From an uncultured Pelagibacteraceae bacterium (GTDB lineage Bacteria; Pseudomonadota; Alphaproteobacteria; Pelagibacterales; Pelagibacteraceae): a stretch of 45,427 nt of DNA. Shown here one piece after another: positions 17,094-26,959 of the stretch. A program made the position numbers and the translations under genes. The stretch is taken from contig CACFUH010000008.1 of the NCBI GenBank assembly GCA_902569415.1, forward strand, positions 1 through 45,427. Reading direction: 5' to 3'. Numbering within the stretch: position 1 is the first letter of the stretch; every line of letters begins with the position of its first letter. The notes under the pieces were generated by a model. That model did not search any database. It saw nothing but the letters and a program-made list of their open reading frames with translations, and had not been told where the DNA came from.

Positions 17094-17230
17094 AATCAAA
17101 TTTTAACGTAATTAGTATAAATAGTTCTTTATTTTTTTTATATATATTTTTTAGAACTTTAAAAAAACCATAAAAGAAGATACTAATCCAGCTCAAATAA
17201 GTTTGTATATATAAAATATAAAAAGCTAAA

Positions 17231-18913
17231 ATGGGCAAAGTAAAAACTGATATTGAAATAGCTAGAGAAGCTAAAATGAAGCCCATTCAGGAAGTTCTTA
17301 ATGGACTTAATGTACCAGACAAAGCTGAAGTCTATAGTCCAATTGGAAGATATATCGCAAAAATTAAAACTGATTACTTAGATACTTTAAAAAATAAAAA
17401 AGATGGAAAATTAATTTTAGTTACTGCAATAACTCCAACTCCTGCTGGTGAAGGAAAAACAACAACGTCGGTTGGTTTAAATGATGGTCTAAATAAAATT
17501 GGAAAAAAATCAATTGTTTGTCTTAGAGAACCCAGCCTAGGACCTTCTTTTGGAATGAAAGGTGGGGCAGCTGGGGGTGGTTATGCACAAGTGGTTCCTA
17601 TGGAACAAATAAATTTACATTTCACAGGAGACTTTCATGCAATAACATCTGCTCATAATCTTCTTTCTGCTTTAATAGATAATCATATCTATTGGGGAAA
17701 TAAATTAAACATTGATGTCAGAAGAATTGTTTGGAAAAGAGTTATGGACATGAATGACCGTTCATTGAGATCAATTGTAGTAGATCTAGGAGGTGTAGCG
17801 AATGGATATCCTAGGCAAGATGGTTTTGATATTACAGTTGCTTCTGAAATAATGGCCATCTTTTGCTTAGCAAATGATTTAGCAGATTTAGAAAATAGAA
17901 TTGGAAATATTACTGTAGCCTATACTAGAGATAAAAAACCAATTTATGCAAAAGACTTAAATGCTCACGGCCCAATGACTGTTTTATTAAAAGATGCAAT
18001 TAGACCTAATGTGACACAAACATTAGAAAACAACCCAGCAATAATACACGGAGGGCCTTTCGCAAATATTGCACATGGTTGTAATTCTGTAATTGCTACA
18101 AAAACAGGATTAAAATTAGCTGATTATGTTGTAACTGAAGCTGGTTTCGGCGCTGACTTAGGTGCTGAGAAATTTATAGATATAAAATGTAGAAAATCAA
18201 ATTTGAAACCTGATTGTGTGGTTATAGTTGCAACAATAAGAGCTCTAAAAATGCATGGTGGTGTATCTAAAGATGATCTTAAAAATGAAAATGTTAAAGC
18301 TTTGAATAAAGGATTAGTAAATCTTGAAAGACATATTAATAATGTTAGAAAATTTGGTTTACCAGTTGCTGTGGCCGTTAACCACTTTATAACAGATACC
18401 GATAAAGAAGTTACTGCTCTTATGGACTTTTGTAAAACACAAGGTGTAAAGTCTTCTATTTGTAAACACTGGTCAAATGGAGGAGAAGGTGCAAAAGATC
18501 TGGCGAATATTGTTGTAGATATATGTAATAATAAAAATACTTTTAAATTTTTGTATGAAGATAAAATACCTTTATTTAAAAAAATTGAAACAATCGCGCA
18601 AGAAATTTATCATGCAAGTGAAGTAGTGGCCGATACAAAAATAAGAGATCAACTTAAAGATTTTGAATCAAAAGGTTATGGAAACCTTCCAATATGCATA
18701 GCTAAAACTCAATATAGTTTTTCAACTGACCCAAGTTTAAAAGGTGCTCCTTCAGGGCATGTGGTTCCAATAAGGGAAGTAAGATTATCTTCAGGAGCAG
18801 AATTTATCGTGGTTGTTTGTGGAGCAATAATGACAATGCCAGGTCTTCCAAGAGTTCCTGCTGCAGATTCAATTAAGTTAAATGATAAAGGCGAAATAGA
18901 AGGTTTGTTTTAA
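17231..18913 (+). CDS. fhs: Formate-tetrahydrofolate ligase
   Basis: A 560-residue Fhs of normal length. It holds the P-loop [16 protein letters not shown] at about residue 65-80, [48 protein letters not shown] and the terminal block [16 protein letters not shown]. It interconverts formate plus ATP plus THF with 10-formyl-THF. In a methyl-oxidising cell it can run toward formate and conserve ATP. It starts opposite soxB, so the divergent region may be jointly controlled. Its stop abuts the convergent amidotransferase stop with no spacer. Confidence 0.97.
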   Translation: MGKVKTDIEIAREAKMKPIQEVLNGLNVPDKAEVYSPIGRYIAKIKTDYLDTLKNKKDGKLILVTAITPTPAGEGKTTTSVGLNDGLNKIGKKSIVCLREPSLGPSFGMKGGAAGGGYAQVVPMEQINLHFTGDFHAITSAHNLLSALIDNHIYWGNKLNIDVRRIVWKRVMDMNDRSLRSIVVDLGGVANGYPRQDGFDITVASEIMAIFCLANDLADLENRIGNITVAYTRDKKPIYAKDLNAHGPMTVLLKDAIRPNVTQTLENNPAIIHGGPFANIAHGCNSVIATKTGLKLADYVVTEAGFGADLGAEKFIDIKCRKSNLKPDCVVIVATIRALKMHGGVSKDDLKNENVKALNKGLVNLERHINNVRKFGLPVAVAVNHFITDTDKEVTALMDFCKTQGVKSSICKHWSNGGEGAKDLANIVVDICNNKNTFKFLYEDKIPLFKKIETIAQEIYHASEVVADTKIRDQLKDFESKGYGNLPICIAKTQYSFSTDPSLKGAPSGHVVPIREVRLSSGAEFIVVVCGAIMTMPGLPRVPAADSIKLNDKGEIEGLF

Positions 18914-19711
18914 TTAAGCTGCTTTTAGATAGTCTAACCAATTTTTTAACTCTAGCATTCTAGAGTCTTTTTTTGATTTTTTTATTTCTTCTTCAATAAA
19001 TTTAATGTGGTTTTGAATTTCTTTCTCATCCTTAAAGCATTTTCTAACAGTTATAAGTTTTTCTTTTCTAAATTTAATTAATGTAATCATTTTATCGTAA
19101 GTAATTTCAGGATGGTACTGCAAACCCCAAATATCACTTATGCCAGACTTAAAATGAATGCTTTGAACTTTGTTAATTTTATTTGATGCTAAATGAGTAG
19201 CTTTATTTGGCAAAGTAACCACCTCATCAAAGTTAAAGGCTGGTGAATTAAATTTTTTATTTTTATGTCTGTATAAAGGATGTTTTAATCCATTTGCATT
19301 AATTTCAATATCTTTAGCTATACCAATATGTGCACCATTGGATGATTTTTTTACCTCTCCTCCTGCAGCTGTTACAGCTACTTGCATTCCCCAGCATATG
19401 GCTAAAATATTTTTAATATTTTTGAAGCATTCTCTCATAAAAGAGATTTGTCTGCGAATTTCTATACAGTCATTATAAATATTTAGACTGCTTCCACCCC
19501 AAATTAATCCATCATATTTTTTAATATTCGGTATGATTTTATCAAAACTTTTTTCTGCACATGGATTAAAAACATCAATATTTAAATCTTTCGAATAATA
19601 TGCAAGACTTTCTTTTAAGCTTTCTGCATGAGTTTTTATGCCTGAATTTTTAAAATTTTGATTTTCATTGGGCAAGTTTCCTTCTACAACTAGTAAATTT
19701 AAATTTGCCAT
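18914..19711 (-). CDS. Class I glutamine amidotransferase-like protein
   Basis: A 265-residue stand-alone GATase1 domain of the GMP-synthase-like type. The nucleophile elbow is ILAICWGMQVA (Cys at about 107) and the His-Glu of the triad is in WGLQYHPEIT, so it looks catalytically competent. After the domain comes a charged helical C-terminal tail of about 60 residues (from about 205). It overlaps the alcohol dehydrogenase stop by one base (TAATG), so the two are one transcription unit. An ammonia-transferring, gamma-glutamyl-hydrolysing or glutamine-like amide-hydrolysing role is possible. No synthetase partner is adjacent. Confidence 0.85.
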   Translation of the reverse strand: MANLNLLVVEGNLPNENQNFKNSGIKTHAESLKESLAYYSKDLNIDVFNPCAEKSFDKIIPNIKKYDGLIWGGSSLNIYNDCIEIRRQISFMRECFKNIKNILAICWGMQVAVTAAGGEVKKSSNGAHIGIAKDIEINANGLKHPLYRHKNKKFNSPAFNFDEVVTLPNKATHLASNKINKVQSIHFKSGISDIWGLQYHPEITYDKMITLIKFRKEKLITVRKCFKDEKEIQNHIKFIEEEIKKSKKDSRMLELKNWLDYLKAA

Positions 19712-20867
19712 TAAAATAATTCTCCCGACATACTATGTTCGTATAAAATTCTCATATCGTCAATCGTCAATTTTTTTGGGTTAGTGGCTGTTGAAGGGTC
19801 ATCTAGGGCCATTTGTGATAGTATTTTTAAATCAATTTTACTTATTTCTATTACTTCAGAAAGTTTATGAGGTATTTTTAGTTCTTTTCTTAAATCTAAA
19901 ATCCAATTTAAAAAACTTTCAAAACTTTTATCTAAATATAAGTAATCACAAATAGATACAATCTTTTTCTCTATTAAGGTTCTATTAAAAGACAAAACAT
20001 ATGGCATAAATATAGCATTTGATAAACCATGATGAATATTAAACTGTGCATTTACAGGATGGCTTAATGAATGAATTGCGCCAAGTCCTTTTTGAAAAGC
20101 TGTCGACCCCATACTTGCAGCGGCTAGTAAATCTGCTCTAGCATTTAAATCTTTTCCATTTTTTACGGCTGTTAAAAGAGATTTTTTTATTAATCTCATT
20201 CCTTCTAGAGCTATTCCATCAGCCATAGGATGGAAACCGGGCGCACAAAAAGCTTCAAGATTATGAGCAAGAGCATCCATCCCAGTTGCTGATGTGAGTC
20301 TTGGTGAAAGATCTAAGGTTAGTACTGGATCTAAAATAACAATAGATGGTAAAAATTTTGGATGAAAGATTATTTTTTTTACTCCATTTTCTTTATTAAT
20401 TATTGCAGATGCTCGTCCAGTTTCAGATCCAGTTCCTGCTGTTGTAGGAATTGCAATTATAGGAGCAATATTATTTTCATCTGCTCTTTTCCAGTAATCC
20501 CCTATATCTTCAAAATCCCATATGGGTCTAGATTGTCCTGACATAAATGCAATAGCTTTTCCTACATCTAGGCCACTTCCTCCACCAAAGGCTATAACTC
20601 CATCACAATTATTTTTTTTAAATTCTACAACTCCTTCTTCTACATTTTCTCCTATAGGATTTCCTGAAAAATTTGAATAAATGGCAAAATTATTAAATTT
20701 TTTTTATTCTCCAAAATAATTTTTTTTGTCATATTAAGATTTATAAGATCTTTATCTGTTACAAATAGTGGGCTGGAGATATTTAAATTTTTGCATGCTT
20801 CTGCCAAATCTTTAATTCTATTCTCCCCTACCCATACAGAAGTAGGGTAATTCCAATTAATTTTCAT
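19711..20867 (-). pseudogene. Iron-containing alcohol dehydrogenase, interrupted by a frameshift
   Basis: Two pieces in different frames make one Fe-type alcohol dehydrogenase of about 385 residues, the normal size. The first 60 or so codons run from ATG at 20867 (MKINWNYPTSVWVGENR). Near an eight-A run (T-run at 20698-20705 on the plus strand) the frame is lost and stops at 20654. Adding one A restores reading through NFAIYSNFSGNPIGENVEEG, the NAD loop VIAFGGGSGLDVGKAIAFM and the catalytic part (AIPTTAGTGSETGR, ATGMDALAHNLEAF, HSLSHPVNAQFNIHHGLSNA with the iron His residues). All motifs after the break are intact, so a homopolymer sequencing error or very recent mutation is likely. Homologues near C1 genes have been suggested to oxidise methanol or other short alcohols. 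Confidence 0.85.
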
Positions 20868-20945
20868 AATAAAATATTATTGCAATTTTTACTTTTTTGT
20901 TAGTAAAATACATTTATAAATTTGTTTTTAGACGGAGAAAATTCG

Positions 20946-22286
20946 ATGACAAAAGTAGCTATTATTGGAACGGGACCATGTGGCCTTTCAATGTTAAGAG
21001 CTTTTGAACAGGCTGAAAAAAAAGGTGAAAAAATACCTGAAATAGTTTGTTTTGAAAAACAGGAAGACTGGGGAGGATTGTGGAATTATAGTTGGAGAAC
21101 TGGATCTGACCAATATGGTGATCCTGTTCCTAATAGTATGTACAGGTATCTATGGTCAAATGGTCCAAAAGAATGTTTGGAATTTGCCGACTATTCGTTT
21201 GATGAACATTTCGGAAAACCTATCCCATCATTTCCTCCGAGAGAAGTTTTATATGATTATATAACTGGCAGAGTAAAAAAAGGTAATCTAAAAAATAAAG
21301 TAAGATTTAGCACAAGTGTTTCTAAAGTTGTTTTCGATGGGAATAGTTTTGAGATTACTTCTCATGATAAAAAAAATGATAAATTTTCAAAAGATATTTT
21401 TGATTATGTAGTTGTATCAACTGGTCATTTTTCAGTTCCCTTCATTCCAGAATATCCTGGAATGAAATCTTTTCCAGGTAGAATTATGCATTCACATGAT
21501 TTTAGAGATGCAGAGGAGTTTAGAGGAAAAAATGTTATTGTTTTAGGAAGCAGTTATTCAGCTGAAGATGTTGCTCTTCAATGCCACAAGTATGGAGCTA
21601 AAAGTGTAACTATAGGTTATAGAAATAACCCTATGGGATTCAAATGGCCTAAGGGAGTAAAAGAAGTGCATTATTTAGATAAACTGATTGGAAATAAAGC
21701 AATCTTTAAAGATGGGCATGAACAAGAGGCTGATGTAATAATATTATGTTCTGGTTATCTTCATCATTTCCCATTTTTAACTGAGGACCTTAAGCTAAAA
21801 ACTAGAAATAGATTATATCCACCAAAATTATTTAAAGGTGTCGTATGGCAAGATAATCACAAATTAATTTATTTAGGTATGCAAGATCAATTTCATACTT
21901 TTAATATGTTTGATTGTCAGGCGTGGTATGCAAGGGATGTGATAATGGGTAAAAGTAAAATTCCAAATAGCTCAGAAATAGAAAAAGATATAAATAAATG
22001 GGTTGCTTTAGAAGAAAAATTAGAAAATCCAGATCAAATGATAGACTTTCAAACTGAATATACTAAAGAACTTCACGGACTATCTGATTATCCAAAAATT
22101 GATTTTGAGTTAATTAGGAAACATTTTAAAGAATGGGAACACCATAAAGTAGAAGATATTATGACATATAGAAATAAATCTTTTTCTTCACCTGTTACAG
22201 GATCTATTGCCCCCGTACATCATACACCTTGGGCAACTGCAATGGATGACTCTTCAAAAGTTTTTTTAAATCAACCAAAAAAATAG
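20946..22286 (+). CDS. tmm: Trimethylamine monooxygenase (flavin-containing monooxygenase)
   Basis: A 446-residue FMO that oxidises trimethylamine to TMAO with NADPH and O2. The frame is open from a TTG at 20922, but ATG at 20946 has a GGAG eight bases upstream and starts right before the FAD motif (VAIIGTGPCGLSMLRAF). The FMO signature FPGRIMHSHDFRD and the NADPH-binding VLGSSYSAEDVALQC are present. SMYRYLWSNGPKECLEF, FPPREVLYDYI, QDQFHTFNMFDCQAWY and the C-terminal APVHHTPWATAMDDS closely match bacterial Tmm as I recall it. It is divergent from the alcohol dehydrogenase and convergent with gpsA (5 bp). Confidence 0.93.
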   Translation: MTKVAIIGTGPCGLSMLRAFEQAEKKGEKIPEIVCFEKQEDWGGLWNYSWRTGSDQYGDPVPNSMYRYLWSNGPKECLEFADYSFDEHFGKPIPSFPPREVLYDYITGRVKKGNLKNKVRFSTSVSKVVFDGNSFEITSHDKKNDKFSKDIFDYVVVSTGHFSVPFIPEYPGMKSFPGRIMHSHDFRDAEEFRGKNVIVLGSSYSAEDVALQCHKYGAKSVTIGYRNNPMGFKWPKGVKEVHYLDKLIGNKAIFKDGHEQEADVIILCSGYLHHFPFLTEDLKLKTRNRLYPPKLFKGVVWQDNHKLIYLGMQDQFHTFNMFDCQAWYARDVIMGKSKIPNSSEIEKDINKWVALEEKLENPDQMIDFQTEYTKELHGLSDYPKIDFELIRKHFKEWEHHKVEDIMTYRNKSFSSPVTGSIAPVHHTPWATAMDDSSKVFLNQPKK

Positions 22287-22291
22287 AATAA

Positions 22292-23311
22292 TTACCAATC
22301 GATCCGTAATTTTTTGTTTTCACAAATACATCCTAGAATGCTAAATAAAAGTGGAAATTTACGTTTATCAAATTTTGCCATAAGTTTTGGTCCAATATCA
22401 AAAGCCAATTGTGCACCTTCAACTGTTGTATTTTTCATAAATTTTTCTTTTGCCTCTTTATATAAATAACCTTGTCCTAAATATTTTCCCATTTGGCTAT
22501 TTCTTCCACCGGACACGCTTACATATATATCTCCCAAACCAGCTAAACCATAAACAGACTCAGTTTTACCTGAATAATTATTAACAATTTCTACCATCTC
22601 AGATATTGATCTATGAATTAAACTAGCAGCAGTATTTAAAAAATATTTTTCTTGGATTTCTTTTGAAGCTGCTGGATTACTTAATCCTTGTGAACCACCA
22701 ATTAACATTGAATAAAGATTTTTTATCGCAGAAGAAATTTCTATACCTTCTATATCATCTGATATTTCACATTTATAATATTCTGTTTGAATAAAATTCT
22801 GAATTTTTTGAGCCTCTTTAATATTTTTATTTGCTATTATAGTTCCTGTTCTTATTTTATTTGCAAGGCCTGATGCTAAACATGGTCCTTTAACTGAAGA
22901 AATATTAACATTTTTATGACCATTTTTTTTCAAAATCATTTCTAGTTTTTCAGTTAAAGTTGTTAGTTGATCATTAATTATTGAAAGACCTTTTGTTAGT
23001 AAAATTATGGGTGTGTTGGATTTATAAAATTTTGAAATCTCATCACCTGCCCAATCAATTCCAGCTGAGCTAACAGCAACTACAATTAAATCTAAATCTG
23101 TATTATCAATTGCACTAAATTTTTCAATTTTAATATTTTTTGGCAAAATTACATTTAAACTTGGGTGCAAATTTTTTTTGGATTTTATTGAAGAAATAAA
23201 ATCGTCTTCTAATACTGAGCCCATTATAGTGACATCATTATTATTTTCCACACACGGAATCGAAAAAGCAGATCCCATTGCTCCAGCGCCAATTATTAAT
23301 ATTTTTTTCAT
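22292..23311 (-). CDS. gpsA: NAD(P)-dependent glycerol-3-phosphate dehydrogenase (GpsA)
   Basis: A 339-residue GpsA-family protein with the N-terminal Rossmann motif ILIIGAGAMGSAFS, VKGPCLASGLA, the catalytic-Lys region SSAIKNLYSML and the C-terminal GLAGLGDIYVSVSGGRNSQM, which binds the phosphate. Length fits. It lies eight bases after glycerol kinase, so glycerol could go to dihydroxyacetone phosphate through these two soluble enzymes. A second, biosynthetic gpsA may exist elsewhere. The tail is a little unusual (LFSILGCICENKKLRIDW). It is last in a long minus-strand unit that begins with transport genes. Confidence 0.85.
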   Translation of the reverse strand: MKKILIIGAGAMGSAFSIPCVENNNDVTIMGSVLEDDFISSIKSKKNLHPSLNVILPKNIKIEKFSAIDNTDLDLIVVAVSSAGIDWAGDEISKFYKSNTPIILLTKGLSIINDQLTTLTEKLEMILKKNGHKNVNISSVKGPCLASGLANKIRTGTIIANKNIKEAQKIQNFIQTEYYKCEISDDIEGIEISSAIKNLYSMLIGGSQGLSNPAASKEIQEKYFLNTAASLIHRSISEMVEIVNNYSGKTESVYGLAGLGDIYVSVSGGRNSQMGKYLGQGYLYKEAKEKFMKNTTVEGAQLAFDIGPKLMAKFDKRKFPLLFSILGCICENKKLRIDW

Positions 23312-23319
23312 AGCTAAAA

Positions 23320-24798
23320 TTATGCTAAAGTTTTTCTAATTGCTTGTTTCCATCCTTGCAATAAATTATTTCTCAATGATTTATTAAGTTTTGGAGAAAA
23401 AACTCTATCTTTTTTCCACTTAATTTGAATTTCATTCAAAGATTTAAATTCTCCAATCTGATATCCAGCTAAGAGTGCAGCCCCTAAGGCTGTTGTTTCT
23501 AAAGTTTTTGGTCTAATTACATTTAAATTTATTATATCTGATAAAAATTGAGCAAACCAATTGTTCTCCACCATTCCTCCATCAACTTTAATCAATTTAG
23601 GATTAAGTCCATCTTTTTTCATTGCGTCAAACAAATCATAACTTTGATAAGCAACAGATTCTACAACAGCTCTGACTAAAGTTTTCCAATCACTGTTTCT
23701 TGTTAAACCAGTAATGACTCCTCTTGCATCTGGTCTCCAATAAGGAGCACCTATTCCACTAAATGCAGGAACTACATATACACCTTCATTATTTTTTTTT
23801 GATTTAGCAATATTTTCTGTTTCATATGCATTATTGATTAGTTTTATTTTATCTCTAAGCCATTGTATTCCTGCTCCAGCAATAAAAATTGAACCTTCTA
23901 ATGCATAAGTATTTTTTCCATTTATTCGATAACAAATTGTGGTCAATAATTTATTTTTTGAAAAAATTTTCTTTGAACCAGTATTCATTATTACAAATGC
24001 ACCAGTACCATAAGTACTTTTGATTGATCCTTTTTGAAAACAAGATTGACCAATTGCTGCTGCTTGCTGATCTCCTAAAACTGCGGATATAGGGATTTCT
24101 TGTCCGATAATTTTTTTATCTAAAGTCCCAAAACTATCAGCAGAATTTTTTACTTCTGGAAGAATTTTGTGTGATATCTTTAATTTTTTCAATATATTTT
24201 TATCCCATTGATTTGTATTTATATTGTACAACATTGTTCTGGATGCATTAGTTGCTTCAGTTAAATGTCTTTTTCCTTTAGTGAGCTTCCAAATTAAAAA
24301 AGTATCAATGGTTCCAAATAGTAAATTATTTGATTTTAATAATCTTTTTGATTCTTTTACATTGTCTAATATCCATCTAATTTTCGTTGCTGAAAAATAT
24401 GGATCGATAAATAAGCCAGTTTTTTTTCTAACAATATTTTCATAATTATTTTTTTTCAAATTTTGACAAAATTGTTGTGTACGTCTATCTTGCCAAACAA
24501 TAGCATTGTAAACTGGTTTACCGTTTTTTTTATTCCATAGGATAGTTGTTTCTCTCTGATTGGTAATTCCAATACTTAGTATTTTTCCTTTTAACTGCCT
24601 AACTTTTTGTGTAACCTTTTTTAATGATTTGAATGTAGTCTTCCAAATCTCATTTGGATTATGTTCTACCCAACCATTTTTTGGAAAATATTGTTTAAAT
24701 TCAAACTGTGATACAAATTTTGTGTTACCTTTTGTATCAAACAAAATTACTCTTGTTGATGTAGTGCCTTGGTCAATAGCAACAAGAAATTTTTTCAC
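23320..24798 (-). CDS. glpK: Glycerol kinase
   Basis: A 492-residue FGGY kinase of full length. Motifs include LVAIDQGTTSTRVILFD, SIGITNQRETTILWN, ATKIRWILDN, GTIDTFLIWKLTKG, TEATNASRTMLYNI, LGDQQAAAIGQSCF and the second nucleotide segment VDGGMVENNWFAQFLSD with TTALGAALLAGYQIG. The glycerol-contact residues around QDRRT and NATNASRT positions look conserved, so glycerol rather than xylulose or another polyol is expected. The gene follows the fused permease by four bases and precedes gpsA by eight. No aquaglyceroporin gene is visible in the window. Confidence 0.93.
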   Translation of the reverse strand: MKKFLVAIDQGTTSTRVILFDTKGNTKFVSQFEFKQYFPKNGWVEHNPNEIWKTTFKSLKKVTQKVRQLKGKILSIGITNQRETTILWNKKNGKPVYNAIVWQDRRTQQFCQNLKKNNYENIVRKKTGLFIDPYFSATKIRWILDNVKESKRLLKSNNLLFGTIDTFLIWKLTKGKRHLTEATNASRTMLYNINTNQWDKNILKKLKISHKILPEVKNSADSFGTLDKKIIGQEIPISAVLGDQQAAAIGQSCFQKGSIKSTYGTGAFVIMNTGSKKIFSKNKLLTTICYRINGKNTYALEGSIFIAGAGIQWLRDKIKLINNAYETENIAKSKKNNEGVYVVPAFSGIGAPYWRPDARGVITGLTRNSDWKTLVRAVVESVAYQSYDLFDAMKKDGLNPKLIKVDGGMVENNWFAQFLSDIINLNVIRPKTLETTALGAALLAGYQIGEFKSLNEIQIKWKKDRVFSPKLNKSLRNNLLQGWKQAIRKTLA

Positions 24799-24802
24799 AA
24801 TT

Positions 24803-26956
24803 TTAATTTATGCCAAGGTGTTTTTTTCTTTTCTCTACCCAGGTTCTAATTAAATTATCAAATATTAAACCTATAAAAGCAACGCAAATTCCAAGTGTAA
24901 ATCCTATACCTGCCCCTTTTTTATCTGATAATGCTTTAAGAATATATTGTCCTAAATCTTCAGTTCCAATAAAAGCTCCAATGATCACCATAAACAATGC
25001 AAATACAATTGTTTGATTTAAACCAAGCATCATGTGGGGAAATGCTAAAGGAAATTCTATTTTAGTCAATCTTTGGAATTTATTTACACCTGACATTGTT
25101 GCAGCATCATGCAAACCAACTGGAACACTTCTAAGACCTTCAATTGTATAACGTGTTGCAGGTATTGTTGCATAAACTATAACTGCAATTAAAACCGATG
25201 TATCAGTTATACCAAAAAGCATCATCACTGGAATTAAGTATACAAAAGAAGGAAAAGTTTGAAATATATCACAAACCCCCAGCATAAAACTCGCGGAATG
25301 TTTGTTTTGAAAACATAAAGTTCCAACTGTAAAACCGATTAAACAAGATACAATAACTCCAAAAGTTGCCATATATGCTGTCACTAGCGCTCTATCCCAC
25401 CATGGACTTAAAGCTATAAATAAAGTCAATCCACAAACAACTAATGCTGAACGAATTCCACCAATTAAATATCCCGCTCCAACAACCAAAACTAATGTGG
25501 CAACCACAGGCATTCTTAAATATAAAGCTCTCATTGGCTGAAGCACGTCTTGAATCAACCATGTATTAAATGCTTTTATATACACAAAGAATGTATCAAA
25601 AATCCAATCAACACCTTTATTCCAAAAATCTGCTGTTGATATTCCTTTGTTATGTGGAACCTCAAATAAGTAGTTATAACTTCCTTTAAACAAAAAAGTT
25701 CCAACATACGCAAGTAAAATTCCTATAATTACTGTTGCAGCAAAAAATAAAATATTTTTATTTCTTTGATAGAATGTCAGATTGCCGAAATAGTCTGTTT
25801 GTTTATTTGCCCAAGCCAAAGACATTTTATCTAAAAGAATTGCAATTAAACTAATACACAATCCAGCTTCCAAAGCTAAACCGATATTGAGTTGGTTTAA
25901 GGCTAATAATAAATTAAAACCCAAACCTTTTGCACCTATAAATGCAGAAATAACAGCCATAGAGAAACAAACCATTATGACTTGGTTTACTCCAATTAAG
26001 ATATCTCTTCTTGCAGTTGGAATTAATACTTTAAACATCAGTTGCCAATTATTACACCCACTCATTCTACCTGCTTCAATAACTTCTGGTGGTATTGCTC
26101 TTAAACCTAATATAGTTAATAATATCATTGGTGGTACAGCAACAACCATAGTTATAATTACTGCAGCATGATCACCAACTCCAAAAAGAACAAGTGCAGG
26201 AACCAATACCGCATATTGTGGCATTGTTTGCATAACTAAAAGTATTGGATATAAAGCTTTCTCAACACGTTTGCTTTTAAATGCCGCTATACCTAGGCCT
26301 AAGCCAAAAATAAATGATAGTGGTGCTGCAACTAATATAAATGAAAGAGTTTGCATTGAAGGTTTCCATTGACCAAATATAGAAATGTAAACCATAACTA
26401 AACCAGCAAACAAAGCTAGACCTTTTCCACTTAGTTTATAAGCAAGTATTGCTGAACCTGCAGCAACAATAGTCCATGGTAAACCTGGTAGCTCTGCCCA
26501 AGGGTTTTTGTCTATCCAATCCCAGCTAGTAAATGCGACAATAGTTTCAAGTCCACCTAATAAAATCTCTCTAATCAGCTCTATTAGAAACGTCATAAAA
26601 GCAGTTAAATTTCTACTTATTTGTAAAACTAAAGGCCGAGTTCTGAATTCTTGAGTATCTTCGTTCCAAAATTCAATTGGCATCCATTCATTCATTAAGA
26701 AAAATAATGAATCATTTATCCAAATAGGTAACCATCCAAGTAATGGAGGCAATCTCCAAAAGACATCAAAAGCATAATATCTTACTTCTTTACCGAGAAA
26801 AACAAAGGAGCTTTGGTTTGGATCTTTAACAAATTCTGCTTGGCCTCTTATAAATTTATATGTTTCAGGAACATCAATCGAAAAGCATAAAGCAAAAAAT
26901 ACAATCAATAAAAAAAACCATTGAAATAACTTTGGATATTTTTTTATTAATTCCAT
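24803..26956 (-). CDS. tmoV: Fused two-domain ABC permease, TMAO/glycine betaine class
   Basis: A 717-residue inner-membrane protein built from two ProW-type permease domains in tandem. It has an N-terminal helix (about 12-30), a large loop, domain 1 (about 160-395) with the EAA loop VIEAGRMSGCNNWQLMFKV, then domain 2 (about 470-715) with EAA loop HDAATMSGVNKFQRLTKIEF. Each domain ends in a family-like 'IGAKGLG/IGTEDLG' segment. A fused permease would need two ATPase copies and one binding protein. It follows the ATPase by three bases, and tmoX lies about 2.6 kb upstream on the same strand. The TMAO assignment comes from tmoX and tdm nearby. I follow, from memory, the naming V = permease, W = ATPase. 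Confidence 0.8.
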   Translation of the reverse strand: MELIKKYPKLFQWFFLLIVFFALCFSIDVPETYKFIRGQAEFVKDPNQSSFVFLGKEVRYYAFDVFWRLPPLLGWLPIWINDSLFFLMNEWMPIEFWNEDTQEFRTRPLVLQISRNLTAFMTFLIELIREILLGGLETIVAFTSWDWIDKNPWAELPGLPWTIVAAGSAILAYKLSGKGLALFAGLVMVYISIFGQWKPSMQTLSFILVAAPLSFIFGLGLGIAAFKSKRVEKALYPILLVMQTMPQYAVLVPALVLFGVGDHAAVIITMVVAVPPMILLTILGLRAIPPEVIEAGRMSGCNNWQLMFKVLIPTARRDILIGVNQVIMVCFSMAVISAFIGAKGLGFNLLLALNQLNIGLALEAGLCISLIAILLDKMSLAWANKQTDYFGNLTFYQRNKNILFFAATVIIGILLAYVGTFLFKGSYNYLFEVPHNKGISTADFWNKGVDWIFDTFFVYIKAFNTWLIQDVLQPMRALYLRMPVVATLVLVVGAGYLIGGIRSALVVCGLTLFIALSPWWDRALVTAYMATFGVIVSCLIGFTVGTLCFQNKHSASFMLGVCDIFQTFPSFVYLIPVMMLFGITDTSVLIAVIVYATIPATRYTIEGLRSVPVGLHDAATMSGVNKFQRLTKIEFPLAFPHMMLGLNQTIVFALFMVIIGAFIGTEDLGQYILKALSDKKGAGIGFTLGICVAFIGLIFDNLIRTWVEKRKKHLGIN

Positions 26957-26959
26957 GAT

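Noticed and set aside
17094..17230. AGTTCT (17123-17128) and AGAACT (17153-17158) inverted pair between soxB and fhs
   Set aside because: Six-base arms 24 bases apart are expected by chance here; no clear promoter hexamers fix a role.
20922..20945. Upstream TTG start for tmm adding eight residues
   Set aside because: The ATG at 20946 has a properly spaced GGAG and begins at the FAD motif as in homologues.
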